DNA of 64,000 bases, from positions 20,172,239-20,236,238 of the forward strand of contig CM046330.1 in NCBI GenBank assembly GCA_025403435.1. The letters run 5' to 3'. The translations under genes and the position numbers were made by a program. Positions 33,807 to 44,806 of this stretch are shown here, piece after piece. The stretch comes from Artocarpus heterophyllus. Taxonomy: Eukaryota; Streptophyta; Magnoliopsida; Rosales; Moraceae. Positions within the stretch are counted from its first letter, which is position 1, and each line of letters starts with the position of its first letter. A model generated the notes under the pieces. That model did no database searches and was not told where the DNA came from. It saw only the letters and a program-made list of their open reading frames with translations.

Positions 33807-35401
33807 TAATGAGGACATCAAGGCTGTAAGGAATTTTCACGATCCGATTCAAGTTCTAGTTGGTCCGGTGATGAGGGCTTGAGCTAAAAGATTCAAAGAA
33901 GAGCTGAATAACCTGGTCCAGAGAGTTCTACAACAAGAAGAGAGTGTGTTCACTACTGAGGTGAGCAAAGGCTGGTTTTACTCATCAAAGTAGAGCTGAA
34001 GGGGAGCCAATCAGCCGTACACGCACATTGAGTCCTTGCATGGCCAACTTAAATGTTCATTCAGTACACGTACGCATGCAAGAGTGGTGTGTCCAGCAAA
34101 GATTCAAGAGTCAAGATTTGAATTCTTTGTAATCTTATTTTAGTTTAAGTTTTAGTTTCAAAATTTGAAATTTAGAATCTTTATTTCAACTTTATTATAG
34201 GAGTGAATAGGAGGAGGGAATCCTGAGTTAAATAATTCCATCCTCGGGCTTTATTTAGGCGTTTCTTTCATTAAGGGTAGATTAGGAATTTTACATTTAA
34301 AGATAAAGCCTATGTGTATTTCGGCCATATAAGGCCCTCTTTTAGATTATGCAATACAGTTTTTGATGTTCATTCATATTGAGAGTTATTCTTCTTGAGT
34401 TCTTCAAGAAACTTTTTCGAACTTATCAAGGATTCCTTGTGGCTTTCAATTGACTAATCAAAACGGACTTTCCATACCCGTTTGTGGCATCTCCAACATA
34501 CCAAGGCTATTGCTTTGCTAAGCAACGGGTCGCGGTTCCACTCAACTTGAAAGGACTTGGGGTTCGAAATCCCAGATTTGATATCGGGTTTCGTCACACG
34601 GTTGGCATGGTTCGTATCAGTTAATGATGAGGGTATCAAGGCTGCAAGGAATTTTCAAGATCCGTTTCAAGTTCCAATTGGTCCGGTGACGAAGGCTCGA
34701 GCTAAAAGATTCAAAGAAGAGCTGAATAACCTAGTCCAGAGAGTTCTACAATAAGAAGAGAATGTGTTCAGTACTAAGGGTGAGCAAAGGCAGGTCTTAC
34801 TCATCAAAGCAGAGCCCGAAGGGAGCCAATCAGCCGTACACGCACATTGAGTCCTTGCATGGCCAACTTAAATGTTCATTCTGTACACGTACGCATGCAA
34901 GAGTGGTGTGTCCAGCAAAGATTCAAGAGTCAAGATTTGAATTCTTTGTAATCTTATTTTAGTTTAAGTTTTAGTTTCAAAATTTGAAATTTAGAATCTT
35001 TATTTCAACTTTATTATAGGAGTGAATAGGAGGAGGGAATCCTGAGTTAAATAATTCCATCCTCGGGCTTTATTTAGGCGTTTCTTTCATTAAGGGTAGA
35101 TTAGGAATTTTACATTTAAAAATAAACCCTATGTGAATTTCGGCCATATAAGGCCACCTTACAGATTATGCAATACAGTTTTTGATGTTCATTCATATTG
35201 AAAGTTATTCTTCTTGAGTTCTTGAAGAAACTTTTCTGAACTTATCAAGGATTCCTTGTGGCGTTCAATTGACTTATCAAATGGACTTTCCATACCCGTT
35301 TGTGGCGTCTCCATCATACCAAGGTTCTTGCTTAATCTCCATCATACCAAGGTTCCATACCCGTTTGATACGAACCACGTGGTTGGCATGGTTCGTATCA
35401 T
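33807..35401 (+). mobile_element. Two LTRs in direct tandem separated by five bases
   Basis: LTR 1 (33807-34619) starts TAATGAGGACATCAAGG and ends GGTTCGTATCA. GTTAA (34620-34624) follows, and then LTR 2 (34625-35401) starts TGATGAGGGTATCAAGG and also ends GGTTCGTATCA. The outer flanks are TTTTT (33802-33806) and TTTTC (35402-35406). LTR 2 has lost an internal segment near its end and gained a local duplication of CCATCATACCAAGGTT. No primer site or coding region lies between them. Both insert into the Tat 3' region. Confidence 0.8.
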
Positions 35402-35449
35402 TTTCTCCCTCAGTTGGCTCGATGGTTAGAGGCTCAGTGGCGTCACCAG

Positions 35450-37546
35450 TTGGAATCATTGTAGCATCAGACTCAGGAGCAGGGGGTTCGATTGGGACAT
35501 CCTAACTGGCAGATTTGCCATGAACATGCGAGTCATCTTGAGACAGCAGTTCTTGTAAATCCTTGATCTCTTCGTCGATCGTCTCAATGCTAAGTTGGCC
35601 CGACTTGAATTCCAATAAGGCCTCGAATCGCGCCTTGAAGGAAGAAGTGCCATGGACCTCCAGTACCTACTCCTTGATATCTTCGATATCCTTGTCTCTC
35701 GCAGTTAGAGTATTCTTCAGACCGTCAATTTTTTCTTGGAAAAGACGAAGGCTACTAAACAAGCTTAGTACCTTCTCGTTCGACCTGGTCAATGCATCGG
35801 CCATATCATTAAGCTCCTTCTGTTTGTTGTCCCCCTCAGCTTTCATTTTCTTCAGCTGTTCTTCAAGCTTTTTAAATCTAAGTACCTCTTGCTCATATTT
35901 GTAAGTAGCTTTGTTTGCGAACAGATTGTGAAGTAGAAGACCCTGCATGATGGAATCTCAGTAGGTGCGATGCTATCGAAGCCAAAAGGATTAACGTGCT
36001 TGAGATTTACCTATCCCAATGCCGCGGCTGAATCGTTGTAGAGCCAAGCGAAGGGTTTCCCACCAAGAAGCACCTCGTCTTTGTCGAAATAAAAGTTTAT
36101 GGCCGCTCTTGTAGCCGCCTCCCTGTCTTGCATGATGCTTACATCTATTGGGACGTCGAGGGTCTTGTCGGTAACACTTTGTTCTACGTCTCTGGTTGAA
36201 GTTGAAGTTCCAGCGTTGTTTCTTTTCTTAGATGGTGGGGGCTATATGTCGAAAGGAGGAGGTGGAGGAAGATTTGATGAAGTGGCTGGAGGAGTAACTT
36301 CTTGTACTAATGGTTCGCCCATTTCGCTTCTCTTTTTCTTTGCTGCTTTGTCCGCATGCCTCTTCTTTCGCATCTCTTCTACTAAGGTTAGTGTTACCTT
36401 CATGGTTGACAATGCAGCTTCTGCGAGATGAATGTCCTCGTCAGATAGTGGTGTAATATGTTTTGATGGGCTGTAAGCCGCTGAAGTGCACCATGGCATA
36501 CAAAGACCCAATCGACTCATTTCAAAAATTGAATAGGAATACCTGTGGGGATTTCTTTAAATCGCTTCCAAATCGAAGACCTTTGGAGTCAATCTGGTTA
36601 TGAGATCTCTGCCCAAGTCCATCCGTTTAAAGCTAGAAATGCTTCCAACCTCGCATGGAACCTTTCGCCGATGGGAGCCGGGTGATTCAATTCGTAATCT
36701 GCAAGGAAAGAGATTGTTTATTAGATGGAATTACTGCTCAAAATATAAGAAGTAATGACACTTACCAATATGACCGAAAGCGAATGGAAAAGGAAATCGA
36801 GTGGTTAGTTTGAAGGAGTCGTGGTTGATCAACATGAAAAAGTATCGCTCCTCCCAGTGCCTATCAGCATTTACAAACTCTATTATGAGCTGCTTCAACT
36901 ACCTATACACGAAATAGAAGCGGCCCAAATTTTTGCTTTTCGGCTTCAGATAATAGCACCTGAGGAAGTCAAATATGTCGAAATCGATTCCAGCTTCCTC
37001 TATCAAGACCATGAGTGCTTTGAGCAGTCGGACCCCATTCGGCATAAGTTGAGTCATGGAAATGTAGAAGTGGCCGATGATCTCGATCATGAACTCTGGA
37101 ATCGGCAGTCGAAGTCTGAGTTCAAACCATTTTGTGCATACACAAAACTAGTTGTTGTTTTGTATATCTGCATGCTCCCCCGGATAAGGTAATAGTATTT
37201 CAACCGAGGCTGGTATTCCATACTTCGATCTTACTGTGAATAAATCCCCCTCAGTCAGAACGGACTTTGGATTCTTCGTGAAAAATAATAATCCTTTGGT
37301 TGGAGAAATATACTTTTTTCTTTCAAGCTGTTTGATATTGTCAACCCTTGTTGAGGGACCAGCTGGATAGTTTCGTTCCACGCTTTGGCTCGTCGCCTCT
37401 CCTTTACTCTCAGCCCTAGTCATCCACACACTCCATTTGATCATGGTTTGTTCATGGAACATTTCATCGACTTCCCTTTTGTCGCTACTCGACCAGGGGT
37501 CTTCGCCACTGCTGGAGCTCGAATCAATGATAACTGCCTTCAACAT
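35450..37546 (-). pseudogene. Antisense extra ORF of the Tat element (plant transposon-protein-like)
   Basis: Read on the - strand, opposite to gag-pol. The N-terminal part (37148-37546) includes EGDLFTVRSKYGIPASVEIL and LPYPGEHAD. After a break it continues with MIEIIGHFYISMTQLMPNG and FDIFDFLRCYYLK (36899-37090), then a basic/acidic segment (36242-36520) and a coiled-coil-like Lys/Glu/Leu-rich segment (35667-35948). The first two parts resemble the domain often labelled putative gypsy-type transposon or Transposase_28 in plants. Antisense extra ORFs of this kind are known in Tat elements; their function is unknown. At least three frame breaks are present. Confidence 0.7.
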
Positions 37547-38067
37547 TTTTGCAGAAACAGGACTACCAAAGGAAAACTAGGGATTCGAAGATCCAAAAGC
37601 TGAAGAATCCTAAAACTTGGAAGGCTTCAACTGTTCTTGAGTATTCTAGGGTCGCGACAACCAAACAAGTCAGGCAGTCACTAATTTTCTCAGGAAATTA
37701 AGCATGCTTAGTATCAAAATGCTCAAAATTAGAAGAAAAACAAGATTATAGAAAGAAAATTGCAAGAAAATTAGGAGAGAAAAGAAAATCTTGCCTGAAA
37801 ATCCTAGAGAAAGTGAGAGAAACTGGAGGAAAATTGCCTTGAGTTCAAAGAGAGAGATGAAATGAAAGAGGTTTGAGAAAAGCATGAGTTATATACCACC
37901 CGTGGGTGCCAGATCGACGACCGAAATCGATTCGGAGCTATCTGATCCAAGGGTTGGGGTTACGTGTCTTTTCGAGTTCCTGCTAAAATCGAGGCGGTGT
38001 CCTTTCAAATCAGACTCTTGTGTCAGCGTTGTAGTAGTTTTTAGGAGCTGCCAATTGGCTGATGACA

Positions 38068-38900
38068 TGATACAAACCACGCCAACCACGTGACGAAACC
38101 CGATATCAAATCTAGAATTTCAAAGCCCAAGACCTCTCAAGTTGAGTGGAACCGTGACCCATTGCTTAGCAAAGCAAGAACCTTGGTATGATGGAGACGC
38201 CACAAACAGGTATGGAAAGTCCGTTTGATAAGTTAACTGAACACCACAAGGAATCCTTGATAAGTTTGGAAAAGTTTCTTTAAGAACTCAAGAAGAATAA
38301 CTCTCAATATGAATGAACATCAAAAACTGTCTTGCATAATCTGAAAGAGGGCCTTATATGGCCGAAATTCACATAGGGTTTATCTTTAAATGTAAAATTC
38401 CTAATCTACCCTTAATAAAAGAAACGTCTAAATAAAGCCCTAGGATGGAATTATTTAAATCAGGATTCCTTCCTCCTATTCACGCCTATAATAAAGTTGA
38501 ACCAAAGATTCTAAATTTCAAATTCTGAAACTAAAATTTAAACTAAAATAAGATTACAAAGAATTCAAAACTTGAACAAAGAATTCAAATCTTGAATCTT
38601 GAATCTTTGCTGGACACACCACTCCTACATGTGTACGTGTATGGAATGAACATGCAAGTTGGCCATGCAAGGACTCAATGTGCATGTACGGCTGATTGGC
38701 TCCCTTTCGGCTCTACTTTGATGAGTAAAACTAGCCTTGGCTCACCCTCAGTAGTGAACACGCTCTCTTCTTGTTGTAGAACTCTCTAGACCAGGTTATT
38801 CAGCTCTTCTTCGAATCTTTTAGCTCGAGCCCTCGTCACCGGACCAACTAAAACTTGAATCGGATCATGAAAATTCCTTGCAACCTTGATGTCCTCATCA
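38068..38900 (-). mobile_element. Solo LTR inserted in the Tat element
   Basis: It begins TGATACAAACCACGCC and ends TGTCCTCATCA, with a perfect TGACA target duplication (38063-38067 and 38901-38905). It is the inverted relative of the LTRs at 33807-35401, sharing the reverse complement of the ATTTTCATGATCCGATTCAAG-type words. No internal region remains, consistent with LTR-LTR recombination. Confidence 0.93.
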
Positions 38901-39042
38901 TGACAAGTGTTACAAGTAATTAAGTATCACGATCTCCCAAGGGAAGGTAATGATTCAGCTACGGATGCAGGATATCAATCAAGTCACATGCCATCAAATA
39001 TGGGCCTGATCTTCATTCACTCCTGTAGTCCATTACATCGAC

Positions 39043-39061
39043 TAAGGAATGGGGGGCTATC
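39043..39061 (+). other. Tat element polypurine tract
   Basis: AAGGAATGGGGGGCTATC sits directly before the 3' LTR start (TGTTGTGG at 39062), the expected position and composition for the plus-strand primer. Confidence 0.8.
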
Positions 39062-39785
39062 TGTTGTGGTGCAATTTAGTGAGGCCCAAATTGCTAACAG
39101 GCCCGTGTGGCCCAATGTTGATACTAAACAAATAGATCGACTAAAATCTGCTCATTGAAGCTCAATTGAATTGACGGTTAACATTGTTCGCTTGATTCAA
39201 TCGCCTTTCGTGGTTTGAGTCTTGTGCTCTTGTTGAGCATAGTTCACACTCGTTTCCATGTCTTCATTCGACTGGATTGATTGTCTCGAAATGACAGTTA
39301 TCTGCACGAATAGATGGTTACTGCACGTTAAGTCATGAACCAAAACATGGGGGAGGCGTGATTTTTGTAGCCTATCACTGATCAACACGTGTCCCACTAT
39401 TGCAGTTACTTATGATGCTCTATCCCACTCCACTAGACGGTTGAAAGCCACTATCCTTTCTCATCTTCTATATAAGAGGAAGACTACTTTGATGTAAGAC
39501 ACACAAAAAATCGCATACTGAAACTCTGCCAATTTTCCCTCACACTTCTTGTAATCTGTACTTAGAAATCATAGTGAATTACAGCGGACGTAGTTCTTAA
39601 TTAACAGAGTGAACCACTATAAATTCTCTACGTCTTTCTTATTGCACTTTTACTTCGTTCATTTCACTTTAATCAAGCAAGTAAATTCAGGGTTTATAGA
39701 TCCATCCAACGGTGATTTGAGGGCCTAAGTTCCTAAATAATTCAATCCAGAATTCAAGCATTTGATTGTAGATTCACCGTCTACA
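39062..39785 (+). repeat. Tat element 3' LTR (724 bp)
   Basis: It matches the 5' LTR along its length, with about 32 extra bases near 39155-39186. It ends GTCTACA at 39785, after which satellite sequence resumes. Confidence 0.9.
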
Positions 39786-40386
39786 CGCTGTAAAACTTAT
39801 TATTTACTTAAGCAAGCCATTGTTTCACTTATTATGCAAAAAGCACTCTAATTTAGGTAAAGAAAAAATAGTGAATTGAAAAAACTTGTTGAAACTGATA
39901 TATTATTTAAGCACGCCCCTATTTCACTTGTTTAAAAAACACACTAATTTAGCCACAAAATTAATAGTGAATTGAATTGAAAAAACTTGTTGAGACTTAT
40001 CTAATATTTAACATGTACCTGTTTCTCTTTTCTTGCAAAAATAACACTAATTTAGCTATAGACATGATAGTGAATTGAACAATATTGTTGAAACTTATCT
40101 AATATTTATCCTGCCCCGTTTCACTTATTATGTGAAAAACACACTAACTTAGCCAAAGAAATAATAGTGAATTGAAAAACTTATTGAAACAGATCTATTA
40201 TTTAAGCATGCCTTTGTTTCACTTCTTGTGTGAAAAACACACTAATTTGGCTTAAAAATAGTGAATTACAAAAACTTTTTTAGACTTATCTGTTATTTAA
40301 CCACACCACGTTTCACTTTTTAAGTGACAAACACACAAATTAAGGTATGAAATGATAGTAAATTGTAATAATTTGTTGAGACTTAT
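39786..40386. repeat. Satellite block 3, monomer about 97 bp
   Basis: Six or so monomers with the same TTTCACTTATTATGTGAAAA inverted pair, ACACACTAA and AATAGTGAATTG words. This is the continuation of the array cut by the Tat element, ending where TRIM sequence starts at 40387. Confidence 0.87.
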
Positions 40387-40615
40387 TGATATGAACCCAC
40401 CTAACTCCACCCCAAAAGCTAGCTCGTGAGGGGAGGATTATGAACCCATATATATAACACCCAAGACCACCCTCTCTAACCGATGTGGGACACATCACTC
40501 CTGACCCCTTTAGACTACACGTCCTCGTGCCAACTCCATCGTTAACCCACACGAGCGGCAGGGAACCTTTGTACATGCGCCCACCGACCAGTAGAGGTTT
40601 GGCTCTGATACCATA
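40387..40615 (-). mobile_element. TRIM half-element: LTR plus internal region with primer site
   Basis: On the - strand the internal region carries TGGTATCAGAGCC (complement 40601-40613), then about 100 bp that match the internal part of the TRIM at 44915-45466, a polypurine tract, and a 111-bp LTR (40387-40497). The second LTR, expected from 40616, is replaced by the LTR of a CRM-like element with a similar terminus. Confidence 0.88.
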
Positions 40616-41309
40616 TGATACGAACCCCGCCAAGAACTAACGCGACCCTAACCAAAATTGGTTTCCAAGATCAAAATTCCTAACCGGTTTTGAATGGAAC
40701 CGCGACCCGATGCCTAACAAGAAGCACGAACCTTGGTATGTGAGGACGCCACAATCAGCTATAGATGGACTGATTGATAAGTCTATGAACGCCATGGAAT
40801 TTTCCGATAAGTTCGAATAGTTCGTTTAGGAACCGAAGAGAATTAAACCTCAAATTGTGTGTTCAAACTTATTCACATTTAATGAAATTCGTTACAATAT
40901 ATAGGGGTTCCCCTATGCGAATTTTTAGCTCCTAATTGCCCATGGAATTTCAGGCAAATCAATTACCAAAATGTCTAATCTAAAGCAAATAAGGAAAGTT
41001 CCCTTAATGGCTTAAAAGCTTTACAATAATAGAAATAAAACAAACGCAAAAAGGAAACTAGACATTAAAAGGTAAATAGCTGATTCTTCTCGCCACTTGT
41101 CGCCTCAAAACAGGAAAGTAACTGAAATGAAAATTATTCGGTCCCTTCTAGAGCTTGAATCACACATTTGTTGGTCTGGATGTCACATGCAATTCCCTCA
41201 ATGGGCCTCCATGCAATAGCTTGAGCCCAAGTTGCTTGAATCAGCCTAATAAGCGTTTCTTTGAACTTCTTCGCATGAGCTCTCGTAACCAGACCAATGG
41301 GAACTTGAA
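40616..41309 (-). mobile_element. Truncated CRM-like LTR fused to the TRIM
   Basis: It starts TGATACGAACCCCGCC directly after the TRIM primer site and a TA spacer, follows the LTR of elements A and D (with a single copy of the 51-bp unit), and stops at GGAACTTGAA (41309), about 65 bp before the normal LTR end. Unrelated sequence follows. Confidence 0.88.
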
Positions 41310-41999
41310 ATACACGTTATTGAATTTTGAGTATATAGAAAGCATATCCTATGAGCATGAGTACTCATTATTTATAAGATTGAATCATGCATAAACATGC
41401 TTATATTAAATAAATATGATAATGAATTATTAATATAAGATTTAATATGTTTTTTTTTTAAAAGTTCCAATTACAGTGAAAAGCTTGGTTTCTTGGTAAG
41501 ATTGGTGCACTAAACGGATTACGACTTGATTGGAAAGTGTTTTGTCCATTTCAAATGCATTCTAAATTTTTTCATTTCAAATGTATTCTAAACTAATTGT
41601 TTTGCCCATTTATATATTTTAAATAGAAAATTTTGATTGGAATTGAAAGTATGCACAATGATGCAATTTGATTGATTTGTTGACTAGGTTATAACAAATT
41701 GAATTAGTCTTGCTTGTACTATATTTAAGTGGCTAGCTATTAGCCAAATTCTCTTACTTAGCACTCTTTCCACATGTCAAACCCAAGAAAAAGATGGTAA
41801 AAGGCCCCAAGTAAGTTTCTCCCTCCTCTTGCTAGATTTAGATCAATTGAAATGAATTAGAATGTTCATTTTTACCTCTTTCTTTGTCAAGCAATTCCAA
41901 AAGCGTCTAGAACTCTCCTCACTTCTTTCACTCCATTTTCCATGTCCTAAAGCTCACAAAAACTTAAACAACTTCATAGAAATTTGGGTTCCACAAACC
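41310..41999. other. Single-copy-looking intergenic segment
   Basis: AT-rich and without similarity to the surrounding repeats. A frame ATGGTAAAAGGCCCCAA followed by GTAAGT near 41793-41815 looks like a short first exon with a splice donor, but nothing downstream supports a gene because element C starts at 42000. Confidence 0.4.
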
Positions 42000-42560
42000 T
42001 GATAAGAACCTCGCCAATAAACTGACGAACCCGTTATCAATAAAAAGGGCACCAAGACCATTTCTACTCAGATTTGGATGGAAGTCACCGCGACCCGTTG
42101 CTTATATCGAAGCAAGAACCTTAGTATATCATAGACGCCACAATCAAGGATGGAAAGCTTGATTGATAAGTCGGGGTTGAACGCCCGGATTGATCCGAAG
42201 AGTTCGTGTAGTTTGTCAAATAACCAAAGAAAGAATTTTCTCTCTTAGAAATAAACATTCATCAATCCATTCATTAACCTTGGAAACGCTCATTTATAGG
42301 CCAAAATTACAAAGGAAAGTTGACAAATTCAAACATAACTACTAATCATAATTTAAGCCTAAAATAAAAACCAAAAGAAAGGAAAGTCTCAATGGCTGAT
42401 ATTCAGCCATTTACATGCCCGACAATTAAAGGAAAGTGCAATTAATGCTCTTCAACAACTTGCACAAATGATCAGCCACATGTGTGTAAATAATGGTAAA
42501 GTTTCCGAAATCCTTCCGTAGACTTGATCTTGCAAAATTTGAGATGATTTCAAGCTTGAA

Positions 42561-43047
42561 TCATCTGGATTCTTCTAGAACTTGGATCAAATTGATGCAC
42601 CTTTGTGGCTGACGTGGGCCTAGGTCAATGGGCTTGCACAAATTTACTTGATTCCAAATTTCATGAATCAACCCATTTAGTGCTTCCTTGAATTTCTTAG
42701 CTCGGGCTCTTGTGACTGGTTTAACAGGAACTTGTATTGGGTCAGCCACCTTCCTTGCATTTGAGCTCCCCACGTCTCCATCATTCCCCTCCTCTTGATA
42801 AGGATTTGTCCTCAAATCAGACTCTGCATCAAAAGGACTCAAATCAGAAACATTGAAGGTAGCACTTACATTATACTCACCTGGCAAATCCAACTTGTAA
42901 GCGTTGTCATTAATTCGTTCAAGGACTTGAAATGGACCATCTCCCCGCGGTAACAACTTTGACTTTCTTTGTTCTAGAAAACGTTCCTTTCTAAAGTACA
43001 ACCACACCCAGTCTCCAGGTTCAAAAATCAGCTTGTGTCGCCCCTAG
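42561..43047 (-). pseudogene. C-terminal gag-pol of element C, running into its LTR
   Basis: The frame includes [20 protein letters not shown] and [10 protein letters not shown], the integrase C-terminal GPF-type module, then [20 protein letters not shown]. The last part lies inside the 3' LTR (before 42784), as in CRM-group elements, whose C-terminal CR motif overlaps the LTR. It ends at TAG 42559-42563 region after LEESR. Confidence 0.85.
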
Positions 43048-43832
43048 TGATAAGAACCTCGCCAATATACTGACGAAACCCGTTATCAATAAGAAGGCAC
43101 CAAGATCGTTTCTACTCATATTTGGATGGAAGTCACCGCGACCCGTTGCTTATATCGAAGCAAGAACCTTAGTATATCATAGACGCCACAATCAAGGATG
43201 GAAAGCTTGATTGATAAGTCGGGGTTGAACGCTCGGATTGATCCGAAGAGTTCGTGCAGTTCATCAAAGAACCAAAGAAAGAATTATTTCTCTCAAAAAA
43301 TAAACATTCATCTATTTTCATTAACCTTGGAAACGCCTATTTATAGGCCAAAATTACAAAGTGTTGCCCAAAAAGAAAAGTTGACAAATTCAAACATAAT
43401 TACTAAGCCTAAATTAAAAACCAAAAGAAAGGAAAGTCTTAATGGCTAATTTTTAGCCATTTACATGCCCAACAATTAAAGGAAAGTGCAATTAATCCTC
43501 GTCAACAATTTGCACAAATGATCAGCCGCATGTGTGCCAAAATGGGAAAGTTTCCAAAATTCTTCCATTGACTTGATCTTGCAAAATTTGAGCTGATTTC
43601 AAGCTTGACTCATCTGGATTCTTCTAGAACTTGGATCAAATTGACGCACCATTGTGGTTGACGTGGGCCTGGGTCAATGGGCTTGCACAAATTTTCTTGA
43701 TTCTAGATTTCGTGAATCAGCCCATTTAGTGCTTCCTTGAATTTCTTAGCTCGGGCTCTTATGACTGGTCCAATAGGAACTTGTATTGGGTCAACTACCT
43801 TCCATGCATTTGAGTTCCCTAAGTCTCCATCA
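43048..43832 (-). mobile_element. Solo LTR of the element C family inside element C
   Basis: 785 bp, TGATAAGAACCTCGCC to AGTCTCCATCA, close to the LTR at 42000-42783. The flanks CCTAG (43043-43047) and CCTTG (43833-43837) are a target duplication with one mismatch. Removing it joins the integrase reading across the gap, in line with element A at the same position. Confidence 0.9.
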
Positions 43833-44801
43833 CCTTGTTGGCTTGCTTTGCATATTGTTCCGTTCATCGCTCAATGTTGATTCTTGGTTTCTCATGAATC
43901 TGTTTAACAAAGTCAGCCTTCCTTTTGCCATCTAAATTAACATGCTCAGAAATAGGTAGTGGTGATAAATCCAATGGTGACAAAGGATTAAAACCATAAA
44001 CAATTTCAAAAGGTGAATACTTAGTAGCAGAATGGACAGAGCGATTATATGCAAACTCAACATGTGGTAAACAGTCTTCCCATGTTTTAATGTTCTTACT
44101 GATAATTGCTCTTAATAAGGTTGACAAAGTCCTATTCACCACCTCAGTTTGACCACCAGTTTGTGGGTGGCAAGTAGTAGAAAACAATAGCTTAGTACCT
44201 AACTGACTCCACAAAGTCTTCCAAAAGTAGCTCAAGAACTTAGCATCTCTATCTGAAACAATTGTCCTAGGCATGCCATGTATTCTCACAATCTCCCTAA
44301 AGAACAATTCAACAACATGTGACGCATCATCAGTTTTATGACAGGGAATAAAATGTGCCATCTTGGAAAATCTATCTACAACCACAAACACACTATCCTT
44401 CCCACGTTTGGTCCTAGGTAGACCTAACACAAAGTCCATTGAAATATCAGTCCATGGCTCACTAGGAATTGGCAAAGGTGTGTATAAACCACGGGGTTGT
44501 GCTCTCGACTTAGCTTGCCTACACGTGACACATCTACCACATATCCTTTCAACACCCCTTTTCATGTGTGGCCAAAAGAAGTGCTCCTACAAAACAGCTA
44601 AAGTTTTAGCAATTCCAAAATGCCACATCAATCCACCACCATGGGATTCCCTCACTAACAAATCTCTCAAAGAACAATTAGGCACACAAAGCTTATTCTC
44701 CTGAAACAAAAATCCATCATGTCTATAAAATTTACACATTGCATTTTTCTCAGAAGCTCGATACGCCTCACTAAATCATGGTCTAAAGGGTAAAAATCCT
44801 T
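43833..44801 (-). pseudogene. Integrase region of element C
   Basis: The stretch 43864-44565 reads [39 protein letters not shown] (first catalytic Asp), [14 protein letters not shown] (second Asp) and [19 protein letters not shown] (catalytic Glu), with the [10 protein letters not shown] motif after it. The part above 44565 continues the HHCC zinc finger but has a stop near 44588. The region is interrupted by element A at 44807. Confidence 0.9.
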
Positions 44802-44806
44802 AATAT

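Larger units (their letters stand above)
26684..39785 (+). mobile_element. Tat-lineage Ty3/gypsy retrotransposon, 13.1 kb, degenerate, with nested LTRs
   Basis: Order on the + strand: 5' LTR 26684-27374, primer site, gag, protease, RT, RNase H, a second RNase H with the VDG...ATNNKAEYEAVIAG signature typical of the Tat clade, integrase to 32813, a tandem-repeat block, an antisense ORF, polypurine tract and 3' LTR 39062-39785. The LTRs start TGTTG and end GTCTACA. It sits in the 97-bp satellite; the flanks CTTTG and CGCTG suggest an aged target duplication. Nested inside are two tandem LTRs (33807-35401) and a solo LTR (38068-38900). Many stops and frameshifts make it non-autonomous. Confidence 0.92.

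Noticed and set aside
41793..41815. ATGGTAAAAGGCCCCAA followed by GTAAGT as a first exon
   Set aside because: No following exon is visible and retroelement sequence starts at 42000; a six-codon match is too little.
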